64,000 bases of DNA from Bretschneidera sinensis. Taxonomy: Eukaryota; Streptophyta; Magnoliopsida; Brassicales; Akaniaceae. The stretch is taken from positions 40,325,501-40,389,500 of the forward strand of contig CM043698.1 in NCBI GenBank assembly GCA_023935145.1, given 5' to 3'. Made by a program: the position numbers and the translations under genes. This document shows, one piece after another, positions 22,140 to 34,580 of the stretch. Below the pieces are notes generated by a model. The model made no database searches and was not told where the DNA came from. It worked only from the letters and a program-made list of their open reading frames with translations. Every line of letters begins with the position of its first letter. Position 1 is the first letter of the stretch.

Positions 22140-23402
22140 GATCATGTGCAAACCATAGCATACATTAAGCTACCGAATGCAGACGAGTAATGAATCGCTG
22201 ACATCTCTTCCTTTTCTTCTTCTGTTGATGGACACAATTTGTTACTCAATGTAAAATGGTTAGAAAAAGGAGTACTGATTGATTTTGAATGCTTCATGTT
22301 GAACTTTTCAAGCACTCGTTCAACATACCTTTCCTATGATAACCATAACTTTATGAATTTTCTATCACGAAAAATCTGCATTCCCAAAATCTGTCTTGCT
22401 GGTCCCAAGTCCTTCATGTCAAAGGACTTAAGCAATTCATCTTTCAACTTGCCAACCATCTTAACATCTTATCGTACAATCAATATATCATCTATATACA
22501 GTAGAAGGATAATAAAGTTACCATCAAGAAATTTCTCGACATATACACACGGATCTGCAGCTGTCCTCTTGTAACTATGATCCACCATGAATGAACCAAA
22601 CTTCTTGTACCACTGTCTTGGAGCTTGTTTTAATCCATACAAACTCTTCTTCAGCCTGCAAATCATGTTCTCTTTCCCTTTCACTTCAAACCTTCTAATT
22701 GAACCATATAAATCTCCTCATGCAAATCACTATGAAGAAACATTGTCTTCACATCTAACTGCTCAAGCTCAAGATTCAAACTAGCTACCAAATCAAGTAC
22801 AACTCCGATGAAACTCATCTCTACCACTAGAGAGAAATTTTCATCAAAATCTATTCCATTCTTCTGATCGAAACCTTTCACCACCAGTCGAGCCTTATAC
22901 TTCACTAGCTTTTCACAATCTTTCTTCAGCTTGAACACCCACTTGTTCCTCAGTGCTTTTCTACGTTTGGGAAGATCAACCGATTCATAAGTATTGTTCT
23001 TTTCCAAAGAACCCATATTTTCCCTCACTACTTTTATCCAACAATCTTTTTCTGCATATGATTACACTTCTTGGAAGCTCTCTAGCTCCCCTCCATCAGT
23101 AAGCAAGACATACTCAGAACTAGGGTACCTAGTTGATGCTCTCTAGTAGACCTTCTCAACTGAGGCCCTACAGTCTTCGGTGCAAAGGGCTGCTCCCCCT
23201 ACTCAACATGCTATGTATCATGCATAACATCATCATCAACTGTTGTTTAATCTTCATTACCCATATGTTATTCTTCATGTATCTTTCCTTCATCTGTGAC
23301 ACTGTCTAAAGGAGTAGGATCTAGTACAAAGTCTTCAAGCCTGCTTGTACCATGCTGTGTCTTCTCATTTTTCTCAATATTAGCCAAAGGTTCATTTTCA
23401 TT
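22140..23402 (-). pseudogene. Copia element A reverse transcriptase and linker
   Basis: Copia RT (PF07727-type): RNKWVFKLKKDCEKLVKYKA, GIDFDENFS, LEQLDVKTMFLHSDLHEEIY, LKKSLYGLKQAPRQWYKKF and the catalytic box LLLYIDDILIV (YxDD intact). It copies element RNA into cDNA in the particle. The left end is cut by array C at 22139; the frame resumes at 3610. Stops and a frameshift near 22680 separate N- and C-terminal halves. 23091-23402 is the poorly conserved integrase-RT linker. Confidence 0.88.
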
Positions 23403-24061
23403 TTAGACAACATATCCATTTATGATAATCTCATTCTTTTGTAGATCCCATAACTTGTAACCAAACTCAATATCCCCATAACCAACAAGCATACAGTCAA
23501 CTGCTTTGTGATCAAGTTTTGACCTCTTCTCCTTGAGAACATGTGCAAATACTTTGCAACCAAACATTTTCAAGTGAAAATAAGAAACATCTTTTCCAAT
23601 CCAAACTCTTTTTGGAATGTCAAAACCCAAAGGAATGGATGAAGATCTATTAATTAGGTAGCAAGTTGTACGAACTACTTCACCCCAAAATGGCTTAGGC
23701 AGCTTAGCCATTCTGAGCATACATCTAACTCTTTCCATAATGGTATAGTTTATTCTCTCAACCATATTATTATGTTGTGGGGTACCAGGAACTGTCATCT
23801 CATACCTCATGCCAAATTGTGAACAATAATCTGCAAACTCATTGGAGGTATACTCTCCACCATTGTTAATACAGAGACATTTCAACTGATTCCCTATCTC
23901 TCTCTCCACCATAACATGAAACTTATGAAAATACTGAAATACTTGGCTTTTGTTCTTCAACAAATAAGCTCATATCTTCCGTGAAGCATCATCAATAAAA
24001 GTAACAAAATATCTATTACTACCCAAAGAGTCTACTTCAATGGGATCACATGCATCAGAAT
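23403..24061 (-). pseudogene. Copia element A integrase core
   Basis: Copia integrase catalytic region: VFQYFHKFHVMVEREIGNQL, CINNGGEYTSNEF (usual TDNGGEY, so the second catalytic Asp is now Asn), TVPGTPQHNNMVERIN carrying the catalytic Glu, then PFWGEVVRTTCYLINRSSS and the GYKLWD end. This enzyme would insert the cDNA. Inactive by the D-to-N change and flanking stops. Confidence 0.87.
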
Positions 24062-24441
24062 ATACCAATTCTAATTTATTTTTTTTTCCTTTTAAATGAC
24101 TTACTAAAACAAACTCTATGATGCTTACCAAATAAAAAATAATCACATGAGTTCAGAGATATACATTTGGAGGAAGGAATGAACGATCTCCTACTCAAAA
24201 TCTGCAACCCTTTCTCACTCATATGCGCCAGCCTCTTATGCCACAATTTTGGAGAAGCATCATCTTCAACTGCATTCATTTCATTTCCACACACTTTCAC
24301 ACGTGTCTTGTACAAGGTGCAACACATCTTTCTTCTAGCAACCACTAATGATCCCTTAGTTAGCTTCCACATTCCATTACCGAAGTAGTGCTCATACCCT
24401 TCTTCATCTAGGACATGAGTAGAAATTAGATTGAGATGCAA
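24062..24441 (-). pseudogene. Copia element A GAG-pre-integrase domain
   Basis: Contains MHLNLISTHVLDEEGYEHYF, LWHKRLAHMSEKGLQILSRR (the HxxxxH part of the integrase zinc finger) and CDYFLFGKHHRVCF (second half of the HHCC finger with one Cys changed). It lies directly upstream of the integrase core in element order. Poly-A runs near 24075-24090 break the frame. Confidence 0.85.
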
Positions 24442-24477
24442 TTCAAGAACATGTCACACATTTTTCAAAGTCATAGT

Positions 24478-25494
24478 TCACCCTACATCTACCTGTATGT
24501 GCATATCACCAATCCCGATAATCGGAGCAAAACTCAAGTTTCCCATCTTCACTGTACCAAAGCTTCTTGTTATGTAAGTTGTAAAGTAATCCTGATGTGG
24601 AATACAATGGTAAGAGGCTGCTGAGTTAACCAACCAATTAGTACCAGAATCTGCAACATGGTTGAACTCCTCAAACTTACAAGCAAGTAACACAACTTTT
24701 TCATCATCTGAAACAACTATTGTTGTGTTCTTGTCATTGGTCTTCTTTTGATTCTTCCCATCCTGTTGTTCTTGTTTCCAAACCCAATGATTTCTCTTCA
24801 TATGACCCAGTTTATTATAGTGATAACATTTTACTTTATCTTTGGATTTACCATGACCTTTAGGTACTCTACTATTACCTCTTCCCCTAATTCTCTGTGA
24901 CAAGAGCTTGACCAATATTTGTGCCCAAATATTTTCTACGAGTCTCCTCGTTGAACTTATTGTCTTTCTCTGTAGACAAACTGAGCACACCATTCAGAGC
25001 AGAGTTACTAAGTGACACTACCAAAGTCTCCCAACTATCAAGAAAAGTACCCAAAGAAATTGTGCTTGTAACTCATCATCTAACACTGTTTTCATTATAG
25101 ACAACTGGTTCACAAGATCTTGAAAATCATTCAAGTGTTTGGCAATGGAACGTTTATCCTTGTATTTTAAATTCACAAGCTTTCTCATCATAAAAGCTTT
25201 GTTATGAGTTGTTTTTCTTTCATAAAGTGTCTCTAATTTTTCCTAAAGAGATTTGGCATTTGTCTATTTGGCCACATGATGGAACACACTAAGATCCACC
25301 CACTGTCTGATGGCACCAACTGTCTTATTGTTTATTTTTTCTCACTCTTTATCGGTCTTGCTCTCTGGCTTGGCTTCATCACCCTCAACAGGATCATATA
25401 AATCTTTGAAATAGAGATAATCTTCCATCTTCGGTTTCTAAACCAAATAATTAGATGTTGTCAATAAAATCATAGTACTAGAGTTATCATCCAT
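24478..25494 (-). pseudogene. Copia element A gag and protease
   Basis: Starts at the ATG at 25494 (MDDNSSTMILLTTSNYL); an in-frame TAG (25438-25440) sits where a Trp codon is expected, before KMEDYLYFKDLYDPVEGDE. A decayed zinc knuckle (CYHYNKLGHMKRNH) lies near 24790-24840 and the protease motif LVNSAASYHC near 24630, with the catalytic Asp replaced by Asn. Gag forms the particle. Several frameshifts lie between 24993 and 25430. Confidence 0.82.
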
Positions 25495-25517
25495 GTTGAC
25501 CAACACAAGCAACCTAA

Positions 25518-25529
25518 GTTCTGATACCA
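25518..25529 (-). promoter_or_regulatory. Initiator tRNA-Met primer site of copia A
   Basis: The minus strand reads TGGTATCAGAAC two bases inside the 5' LTR; the canonical plant copia site is TGGTATCAGAGC. Confidence 0.88.
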
Positions 25530-25531
25530 CT

Positions 25532-25794
25532 TGTTGGGAAAATTATCAACCGTTAACAATTTATCAAGTATCACAATTCTAACCAAAGATCACATATTAA
25601 ATATAATAATCTCCTAGCCTAATACGGAAATAAAATGAAAAACACAAAATAAAGCAATAAACCAAGAATACAAGAATTTACTTGGAAAACCTTCCAGTGT
25701 AGAGAGAAAAAAACCACGGGGCAAAATAACTCCACTATGTAAATAAAAATTACAAATTTTATATCCAACTTGAGACCCACAACAATTGGTTAAT
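25532..25794 (-). repeat. 5' LTR of copia A, left fragment
   Basis: Begins TGTTGGGAAAATT and matches 2286-2520. Interrupted after 25794 by copia element B; the remainder is at 32122-32572. Confidence 0.9.
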
Positions 25795-26809
25795 TGTTGG
25801 AAATCACCTTGACAAGATGCCCGGGTGGTGATCTTCCGAACACCCAAGTCTAGAATGACTTGTAAAGATTTGGAATTGAAAACAGGAACAGAAAATCAAA
25901 GAAAGAAAGAAGACAAGCAATTTGTTATCGAGGTTCGACAATGTGCCTACGTCCCCGTGAGTTCCTCCGAACTCTCTGCACTAAATCAATAGTTCTTTAC
26001 AATTACAGTAACCCTCTTCAAGAAGCTCAAGTTCTTGAAGAAACCAAGAAGAGAAGAAAGAAGATGATAAGAACTATTACAATGCTCTTTATCTATACTA
26101 CTCTTTCTTCTTTACAACTAGCCTCTCTATAATGAGTCCTTCTTATGTTTTGTGTCTTTGCACTCTCACAAAATTCTCTCTTGTATTTTGTCTTGTCACT
26201 CTTTACAATTGATCTCAAAGTATGTCACAATCTTGTGTTGTTGTACATGGAAAATGAAGCTAGGTGACCCTTTATATAGTACACCCACTTCTTGTCCAAT
26301 CTTGAGAGTCAATCTCCACCCTTAGATCTTGATGACCACTTAACCATGGCCCTCCATCAATCCTAAGTGGTGTTGTGCATTTTAACCTTGCATCCACGCA
26401 CCTAAGAGGAGGCTTAACCAAGTTGTATGTGTGTGCCTCAGTGTGCCTAGCGCCTAGGCACTGAACTGGGGGCGGTGAGGCGCTAGGCAAAGCCCCTTTT
26501 GCACACTTTTTGGATGATGTGGCACTGGTGGAAGGGCGGTGCGGTGCTGCCCTTCTTCAGACTGCCTCCTTGCTGGGTGGTGCGGTGCTGGTGAAGGAGT
26601 GGTGTGGCGCACACTGATGCTGCCCTTCACATAGCTGTGCGCACTCCTTTGCTTTGTTGATTAGGGGTGTGCTCACACACCCAAAGTGATGCACACACAT
26701 GTGTGCACTTCTTTAACATACTGAAATTTAATCTTCCAACCTTGGTTTAGACTTTAACCATCTTTGAATCATGTTTAGACCATGTTTAAACCTTAGACAA
26801 ATACCAATA
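25795..26809 (-). repeat. 3' LTR of copia B
   Basis: 1015 bp, TGTTGGAAATCACC...ATACCAATA (terminal CA mutated to TA). Colinear with 31115-32121. It includes a GC-richer part (26400-26650) with repeated gcgctaggc and ggtgcggtgctgg words. Confidence 0.92.
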
Positions 26810-26889
26810 ATCTCTACCTTTGTCTAAGTGTTTAAACCCGAACCATTGTGCAGAGAGCTTCAGGATCCAAACTCATCTTGAGTCATCAA

Positions 26890-27597
26890 TTAACCAACTC
26901 CAATCCTAAGTAGTCTAAGGTAATGATTGAACTTACTTAAAGGTAGGAATTTAGTACGTAAATCCGCAGGATTTTCTTCCGTGGCTACCTTGTCCACATG
27001 GATGCATCATTTCGTAACATTTTCCAGAATGAAATGATACCGAACATCCATGTGCTTTGTCCTCTTATGGAACACCGGATTATTACACAAGTGCAATGCA
27101 CTTTGACTATTCGAAAACACCACAACCTAGTTCTCTAGTACCTTCAACTCTTCCAGCAACCCTTTGCACCATATAGCTTCTTTAATGGCCTCCGTAGCCG
27201 CAATGTACTTAGCATCGGTTGTTGAGAGTGCTACCACTGGCTGCAACTGAGCCTTCCAACTTACACAACATCTGTTTAAGTTGAAGAGGTAAGAGGTAAT
27301 CGATCTCTTTTTATCCCGGTCTACTCCATAGTCTGAATCCACAAAACCCTCAAGGCAGATGGACTTACCCATTTTCTCATAAACCAGCCCTAGTTCTGGG
27401 CTTCCCTTCAAATACCTCAGCAACCATTTCATCCCAAGCCAATGCTCTTTTTCAGGATTACTCATAAACCTACTGAGAACACTCATTGCATGAGCAATGT
27501 CAGGTTTAGTGCTTACTATGGTGAACATAACAGAACCAACCGCACTAAAGTAAGAACTTTTTCCATTTCCTTCTTCCCCTCCTTCGATCTCGGACAT
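26890..27597 (-). pseudogene. Copia B RNase H
   Basis: Copia RNase H: GFVDSDYGVDRDKKRSITSY and VALSTTDAKYIAATEAIKEA (the usual E of STTEAEY is altered), then after an internal TAG at 27127-27129 the in-frame tail down to LRLLRIGVG and a TAA at 26890-26892. Closing domain of the polyprotein, about 80 bp from the 3' LTR. Confidence 0.87.
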
Positions 27598-28415
27598 TGA
27601 TCGCTGGAGAACTTGAAATGACCAGCAAGGGGAACCTTCACTGGTTTGCTATCTTCCATAGAGAATTTAGATATCATCTTCTCTATATAGGAAGTTTGAG
27701 AGATCTTCAATCTATTTCTCTCCCTTTTTCGGATGATACACATCCCAAGGATCTTCTGTGCATGGCCAAGATCTTTCATCTCAAACTCCTCACTGAGTTG
27801 AGTCTTCAATTTCTTTATCCTCTCTATGCTGCTCCCAACCAGCAACATGTCATTAACATAAATGAGGATGATCACGACTTCCTCAACCTTCTTCCCTTTA
27901 TAGTACAAGCACGAATCATAGTAGCTCCTCATGAAACCCAAGCTGATTACAAAGGAATCAAACCTCTTATTCCATTGCTGAGGTGATTGCTTCAGGCAAT
28001 AGAGAGATTTCTTCAATTTGCACACTAACTCTCCCTACTTTCTTTCCTCATAGCCTTCGGGTTCCCTTATGTAAATGGTCTCATCGAGCTCTCCATGTAA
28101 GAACGCTGTCTTCATATCTATTTACTCGATTTCCCAATCAAATTGGATCACCAATGCTAACACTATCCGTATCGTTTTCTACTTCACAACCAGTGAGAAG
28201 ATTTCGGTGAAATCTATGCTTTCTTTTTATGTGAACCCCTTTGCCACTAGCCTAGCTTTATATCAAACTTTATCCCCTGGAGTATTCCCTTCTTTGATCT
28301 TGTAGAGCCATCTACAATCCATAACTCTTTGTTTTTTAGGTTTGGGCACCAACTCCCAAGAGTTGTTCTTCATCAAAGAATTCATTTCTTCTTCTATATC
28401 CAGCTGCCACTTTGA
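27516..28415 (-). pseudogene. Copia B reverse transcriptase
   Basis: Contains AFLHGELDETIYIREPEGYE, CKLKKSLYCLKQSPQQWNKR and the catalytic box LIYVNDMLLVG, in which the second Asp of YVDD is Asn, so polymerase activity is lost. The C-terminal part includes FEMKDLGHAQKILGM. Stops near 28030, 28130, 28190 and 28260. Confidence 0.88.
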
Positions 28416-29393
28416 CTAATCTTTACACTTTATGGCATCTGGTTTAACCTCTCTTTCTATCCAAAGAGCTGCTACATTAGCATCCACAAACCCATATCTC
28501 AAAGGTGGTTTAACCACCCTCCTTCCCCGGTTTCTTGTGAGCTGGTAGTCATTATGACTTGCTGCATCAACCTCTTCTTGAGTTTCTTGAGCTTGGCCTT
28601 CATTCAAGGGCTCTACCTGATCTGAACCCTCTTGCCTTCTTTGCTTAACCTGAACCAAGTTCTCCTTGATGCGATGCTCCACAACTTCCAGATTGGTTTG
28701 CTCACTAGCCCCTGCAGGGTTAGTTTTCTCTGAGTAGGGAAATAACAATTCATTAAAAATAACATCCCTACTTATAATAAGTTTCATGCCTTTCTTTTCT
28801 AAGGACCACAATCTATATCCCTTAACCCCATCACCATATCCTAGAAATACACATTTTTTAGATCTTGGGATAAGTTTATCCTCTTTTTGATGTGCATATG
28901 CAGCACACCCAAAAGTGCTAAGGTTGCTTAATTCAGGGGGTTTTCCACTCTACATCTCCATGGGAGTCTTGAGCTCTAAAGCTCTAGAGGGTGATCTATT
29001 TACCAAGTATGCAGCTGTAGCCACAGCTTCTCCCCAAAAATATTTTGGTTAACCGGATCCTATTAACATGCACCTAACCTTTTCCATAAGGGTTCTATTC
29101 ATTCTTTCAGTAACTTTATTTTGCTGAGGTGTTTTTACAACTGTTCTATGCCTTAGAATGCCATTTAATTCACAGAATTTATCAAAATCCTTATTGTAAA
29201 ATTCTAAGCCATTATCGGTTCGTAAAGCCTTAACTACCCTACCAGTTTGAGTTTCCAGCAACTTCTTCCACACAACAAATTTATTCAAGGGCGATTTATT
29301 TCTAAGTAAATAAACCCACACTCTTCTTGAATAATCATCAATTAAAGACAGAAAGTAAAAGTTACCTCCCTGTGTTGGTGTTTTTGCTGGTCC
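28416..29393 (-). pseudogene. Copia B integrase and linker
   Basis: Integrase core pieces KALRTDNGLEFYNKDF (TDN catalytic Asp kept) and TPQQNKVTERMNRTLMEKVR (catalytic Glu kept), then KYFWGEAVATAAYLVNRSPS and the GYRLWSLEKKG end, followed by a Glu/Gln-rich linker (28416-28811) with RRVVKPPLRYGFVD leading into RT. A stop lies near 29049. Confidence 0.87.
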
Positions 29394-30107
29394 CTAAAGG
29401 TCCGAATGAATGTAGTCAAGAATCCCCTTAGACTTGTGCACTCTAGTGTTGAAGCTGACCCGGTGTTGCTTCCCAAGAATGCAACTCTCACAGAAATCCA
29501 GTTTCTCTACTTTGTCACCACCAAGTAGACCATCTTTGCTAAGAACTTGCAGGCCCTTTTCGCTCATGTGTCCCAAACGAGTGTGCCAAAGAGCTGCCTT
29601 ATCCATCTCAGCCATCAAGCTTGCTACTTGATCATTGATTTATGTCTCTCCGATCATCTCATAGAGTCCATCATTTCTTGCTACCTTGATCACTACCAAA
29701 GATCCCTTGACAACCTTGATCTTTCCTCCCTTTACTTTGTATGTATACCCCATGGAATCCAGCTGCCCCAATGAGATCAAATTTCTCTTCAAATCTAGAA
29801 GATACCTCACATTTCGCAGTAGCCTTGTGACTCCATTAAATATCCTCAGTTGGATGTCTCCAATCCCTCTCACTTGGCAAGAATTGTCATTCCCCAAGAA
29901 GACCCTTCCATCATTGATCTCTTTGAAATTCTTGAACCATTCCTTGTGAGGGCACATATGATAAGTGCACCTGGAATCAAGAATCCACTTTTCGTTGCCT
30001 TGCCTCATGCTCACATTTGAGCACACAACAAGAACATAATTTTGCTGTTCTCCTTTAGCAACCGAAGCCTCTCCATTATTGGTATGGCTTCTTCTCTCAT
30101 CTAACAT
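29394..30107 (-). pseudogene. Copia B protease and GAG-pre-integrase
   Basis: Protease motif KWILDSRCTYHM (usually DSGCTYHM, so the flap-side Gly is Arg), YLLDLKRNLISLGQLDSMGY, then ALWHTRLGHMSEKGLQVLSK and CESCILGKQHRVSFNT (HHCC zinc finger intact). A stop lies at about 29640. Confidence 0.87.
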
Positions 30108-30874
30108 CTTCTTCTTGCAATCTTTCTTGAAATGGCCCTCCTTGTTGCAGTAGAAGCATATCTTTCCTCGTCCAAGTCATGTCTTGGAATGAGATCTCCT
30201 ATGCTCTGCCCTTTACCTCTTGATTTCTCCCGGTAGTTTCCATGAGTGCTACTGCCATTCCGAGTTGTTGGCTTTCCTCTTACGAACAGCCCATCTCCAC
30301 TTGATGTCTCCTTTATTTTGGCTTTGAAATCATGTGGCCTTATGGCATTTATCACAATTTCCTTTGTTAAAGTATCCCTTCTATACTCAATAGCATTAAT
30401 CAAATTATCAAAGCAATCAGGAAGAGAATTTAACAAGATAACAACCAATTATTCATCTGGAAATGTAATGCTACAACTATTCAAATCTTGAACTAGCTTA
30501 TTAAAGACATCAAGATTATCTTGCAACTCTTTATTAGGATCCGTTTTAAAAGCAAAGATTCTTTTAAGAAGATAAATCTTGTTAGGGAGAGTTTTGGTAA
30601 GAAACAACTCATCTAGTTTCTTCCATATGATAGCAGGATCTTTTGAGTCTCTACACTCCCTTGTGACGCTATCCGACATGTGCAAGAAAATGGTGCTGTA
30701 AGCCATCTTCTTCATCTCGGTCCGCTGGTCCTCTGTGACACTTGCTGGAAAAGCATCATCTTCTCCAATAGCCAAGTCCACTTTCTATTGCATTAGAACA
30801 ACCTTGATCTTCCGCTTCCAAAGGGCAAAGTCTTCATTTCCATCAAACTTCTCAACACAGAAATTTGAAGTCAT
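30101..30874 (-). pseudogene. Copia B gag
   Basis: ATG at 30874 (MTSNFCVEKFDGNEDFALWK). An in-frame TAG at 30785-30787 falls in the LMQQKVDLA-type segment (CAG to TAG). Then SDSVTRECRDSKDPAIIWKK, LLNSLPDCFDNLINAIEYRR and an intact nucleocapsid knuckle CFYCNKEGHFKKDC near 30110-30160. A frameshift lies near 30170. Forms the particle and binds element RNA. Confidence 0.88.
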
Positions 30875-31100
30875 CTTTGCGGACAAGATCTCAGATTTAT
30901 GCAATACCCACAAATGCTTTCTTCGAAACCTCAAGAACATGATCGAAGATGGATCTTAACATCGTTCTTGAATCACCTTCAAGAAAACGATCTAATCTTG
31001 ATCTTTACTCCATTCTTGAATCACCCAAGAAGTTAATCTTTGATTCTTGGAGTCTTGGCTCCGTCACCTTCTTGTTCTTGCTCCGATACCCTCTCACCAA

Positions 31101-31113
31101 AGCTCTGATACCA
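31101..31113 (-). promoter_or_regulatory. Initiator tRNA-Met primer site of copia B
   Basis: The minus strand reads TGGTATCAGAGCT, a perfect canonical site, one base from the 5' LTR. Confidence 0.93.
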
Positions 31114-31114
31114 C

Positions 31115-32121
31115 TACTGGAAATCACCTTGACAAGATGCCCAGGTGGTGATCTTCCAAACACCCAAGTCTAGAATGACTTGTAAAGATTTGGAATCGAA
31201 AACAAGAATAGAAAATCAAAGAAAGAAAGAAGACAAGCAATTTGTTATCGAGGTTCGGCAATGTGCCTATGTCCCTGTGAGTTCCTTCAAACTCTCTGCA
31301 CTAAATCAATGGTTCTTTACAGTTACATCAACCCTCTTCAAGAAGCTCAAGTTCTTGAAAAAAACCAAGAAGAGAAGATATAAGATAATAAGAACTATTA
31401 CAATGCTCTCTATCTATACTACTCTCTCTTCTTTACAGCCAGCCTCTCTATAATGAGTCCCTATTGTGTTTTGTATCTTTGCACTCTCACATAATTCTCT
31501 CTTGTATTATGTCTTGTCACTCTTTACAATTGATCTCAAAGTATGTCACAATCTTGTGTTATTGTACATAGAAAATGAAGCTAGGTCACCCTTTATATAG
31601 TGCACCCACTTCTTGTCCAATCTTGAGAGTCAATCTCCACCCTTAGATCTTGATGACCACTTAACCATGGCCCTCCATCAATCCTAAGTGGTGTTGTGCA
31701 TTTTAACCTTGCATCCACGCACCTAAGAGGAGGTTTAACCAAGATGTATGTGTGTGCCTCAGTGTACCTAGCGCCTAGGCGCTGAACAGGGAGTGGTGAG
31801 GCGCTAGGCAAAGCCCCTTTTGCACACTTTCTGGATGGTGCGGCGCTGGTGGAAGGGCGGTGTGACACTGCCCTTCTTCAGACTGCCTCCTTGCTGGGTA
31901 GTGTGGCGCTGGTGAAGAAACAGTGTAGCGCACACACTGATGCTGCCCTTCACACAGTTGTGCGCACTCCTTTGCCTTGTTGATTAGGGATGTGCACACA
32001 CACCCAAAGTGATGCACACACATGTGTGCACTCCTTTAACATGCTGAAATTTAATCTTCCAACCTTGGTTTAGACTTTAACTATCTTTGAACCATGTTTA
32101 AACCTTATACAAATACCAACA
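31115..32121 (-). repeat. 5' LTR of copia B
   Basis: 1007 bp, TACTGGAAATCACC...ATACCAACA (starting TG mutated to TA). Colinear with 25795-26809. TATA-like ctttatatagtgcacc near 31589-31604. Confidence 0.92.
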
Positions 32122-32572
32122 TCAATATTATAAAATTACCTCTCTTGGAAAAAATCACTGTTGTATTACCGACCATTGAAATCTGAGAAGTCTCTATGCT
32201 TCACTAAAATCAAACACCATGATGGAAACTGTAAACCCTAAGTAGATTAATTCTTTGTGACCAAACACTCTGAATAATACCCTAGAGAAATCTCAAATTG
32301 ATGTACCTTTTCTCTCTTTTACTCTCCCAATAAATAGAAAGAAAACTCCGTCTTTATACCTCACAATAGAGCTCTATTTTTCTTTGCTCTCTGTAACTCT
32401 TTATTGAAAAAGAAAGAAATCAAGCATTTTTATATAGCCATTGATTAGAATATATTCTCTTTTAATAGGCATAGGATTCTAAGTCCTGTAAAGACTACAC
32501 CACCCAACTCCTTTAACTTTATTTTATTTCTTATTTTAACTTGCTTATGAGCTAGACCCCACAAGCCCAACA
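32122..32572 (-). repeat. 5' LTR of copia A, right fragment
   Basis: Continues 25532-25794 after the B insertion, matches 2520-2959, ends GCCCAACA and is followed by the target duplication ATTTT. Confidence 0.9.
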
Positions 32573-32577
32573 ATTTT

Positions 32578-33607
32578 CTCACCATCACTCTTCTGGATTG
32601 CATATTTCTTACTCATTATCATCTCTATTTGCTATCTAGTGATTTCAGATGTCTTTACACCAACTTTTAACTTCCTTTGTCACATATTACACTCCAATAT
32701 TCCTATTGTTTTCATCTCTTGTAACGTCACCCAAGAAATTAATGAAAATCATATGCAGCATCAGACCATTTTAGAGAAAAACGAATGTATAATTGAGATT
32801 GGAGAGTAGCAACCAGCTAAATCTATTGGATTTGGATAAAATCTTTCAATTCAATATAGTTACGTGTACACATGTAAAATGAAATTAATAAATTTAATAA
32901 ACATGCAATATGCATATGTTTTGCATTTTATATGTATGCAAACACTTGTAATTTTAGATTTGTTACATTTTTTTAAGAGGTGATTTTGAATGATATTGTA
33001 ACATATATTTTGGCCTTAAAAAATATATGATTAAAATATTTCATTATTGTGGATCCTAGCTAGTTAGTTGCTAGAGTCATTTGCCATTACACAAGAGATC
33101 AAAGATCAAACTCTACTCGCACCATTGTGTAACCCTTTTTCATAAAAAAAAATTTCATTGTTTGAGAAAATCGAAACAATAAACCAAATGGTTTTGGGAT
33201 TACACTTGATATTATATACATGGCATATCATAAAATCCACAAGGTTTGCAACTACTCGACCTTTGTGAATTACTAGCCCAACAACTTGACAAAGGAGCCC
33301 AAATCATGGACACAAAAGCTTAAGGCCAAATTGTTAGTAGTAATTAAATCACAAGATGGGTTGAGTTATATATAGACCAAACACAACATATATACATATC
33401 CAATATGGGATTGGGGTATCATAATCAAGCCTACTCAAATCCTTGATGTTCTCGTCAAGGTCAACAGATCTACAGGATCCCCTCATTAAGGCTCAACCGA
33501 TCCATATGATCCATCCTAAGAGATGTGAGCTTCCAGAGGTTTAGATCCACTATGTCGTTGCCACCATAAAATGAGAGATTATTGCTTAGCATGGGTCCAA
33601 AAAGGAC
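32578..33607. other. Spacer between nested blocks, no gene recognised
   Basis: AT-rich, no ORF with family motifs. 33181-33600 includes gagttatatatagacc and a caatatgggattggggtatc word that looks like part of an old LTR, but I cannot find a partner copy in the window. The sequence 2127-2280 joined to 32578 onward is the uninterrupted site before element A inserted. Confidence 0.5.
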
Positions 33608-34580
33608 TGTTATAAAAACCAAGTGGGGTGAATTGGTTCTACAAAAGAATTCAACGTGATTAGCACAATAAGATCAAACTATGTTATTAAAATTAAAATT
33701 AAAAAACTAGCCAAATGAAAGAGTAAGGGCAGAAGGAAAATAAACACAAGAAATTATAGTGGTTCGACAATATGCTAACTCTATTTCTTTTATAGGTCTC
33801 CTCAGTCTACTGAATTCCACTAGTTGATCAATGTTACACTTGTTTGACTTTACGGGTACTAAGCAAGTGTCCACTATTTATAGAAAAATTACAATACAAA
33901 GAGTAGTAAACAAAATTGATTCTTAAGCTTGTAGTTTGATGCTTGATTTCATGTATGTGTCCACTATTTATAGCCTTAAGTTGTGCCTTCAAGAAAGGTA
34001 ACTCTTAAATTTGCTCCTTTGTGATTTCGAAGAATCCTCTAAACTTATGACAAAGATCCTCTTTAAATACTGATTTGTCTAACTTCTAATGGGTATCTTC
34101 AGATGTCTAGCCAATCATCTTACCAGAAATCTTTAGCTTTTATGTAGACCTAGGCTCTTTGGGGATTTGGTCTTCAAATTGGGTCACAAACTTTGTCAGG
34201 TGCCTATTCCTGTCTCAGATGCCTAGCCCTGGTTACATCTCCTTTGAAACCTTTTTTAGAACTAACAAGTCTCATTGGCCAATTTCCCTATCAGGCTCCT
34301 ACACAGGCACCTAGCACCTTATCAGCTACCTAGGCAGGCACTTAGCCTCATGTTAGGTGCCTAGGCAGGCACTAAGCCTTTGTAGCTCCAGTCCTCGATT
34401 TTCATAATCTTCTCTTTAATTCTTCAATCTTATCGGATTTTTCAATCTTCTCAGGATCTTCTTGGATTATGCAATCTCTCTTTAATTCTTCAATGAATGT
34501 CTGATTCCGTAATCTGACGGTAAATTCCTAATTCTGTAATGTGTACTGATATGAAATTAAAAAACCAAATAATGTGTAAA
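33608..34580 (-). repeat. 3' LTR of copia E
   Basis: The start is fixed by alignment with 36367. The end is inferred from the polypurine tract (plus strand tcttccccctttttttcct, 34583-34602), because the partner LTR is cut short; uncertain by 20-30 bp. Contains repeated ctaggcaggcac words (34300-34375). Confidence 0.7.

Larger units (their letters stand above)
25795..32121 (-). mobile_element. Ty1/copia LTR retrotransposon B
   Basis: 6327 bp, minus strand, inserted in the 5' LTR of A with target duplication TTAAT (25790-25794) / TCAAT (32122-32126). Two LTRs of about 1.01 kb, an iMet primer site, and gag, protease, integrase, RT and RNase H in copia order. All domains are present but with stops, frameshifts and lost catalytic residues. 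Confidence 0.92.
2286..32572 (-). mobile_element. Ty1/copia LTR retrotransposon A (host of nested insertions)
   Basis: A complete but degenerate copia element on the minus strand, bounded by LTRs that begin TGTTGG and end CCAACA. A perfect 5-bp target duplication ATTTT lies at 2281-2285 and 32573-32577. Minus-strand order from the right is 5' LTR, iMet primer site, gag, protease, integrase, reverse transcriptase, RNase H, 3' LTR, the diagnostic copia order with integrase before RT. Array C is inserted between RT and RNase H, and copia element B is inserted in the 5' LTR. Removing the insertions leaves a copia element of about 5.4 kb. Coding parts carry several stops and lost catalytic residues, so it is dead. 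Confidence 0.9.

Noticed and set aside
26272..26650. Pro/Cys-rich ORF in copia B LTR (and its twin at 31593-32023) as a secreted peptide
   Set aside because: Both lie in the two LTRs of one element in the GC-richer part; no signal peptide, and the twin differs by frameshift-like changes.
33181..33600. Separate old LTR fragment
   Set aside because: It has LTR-like words and a TATA-like string but no partner copy, ends or target duplication in the window, so I list it only as unexplained spacer.
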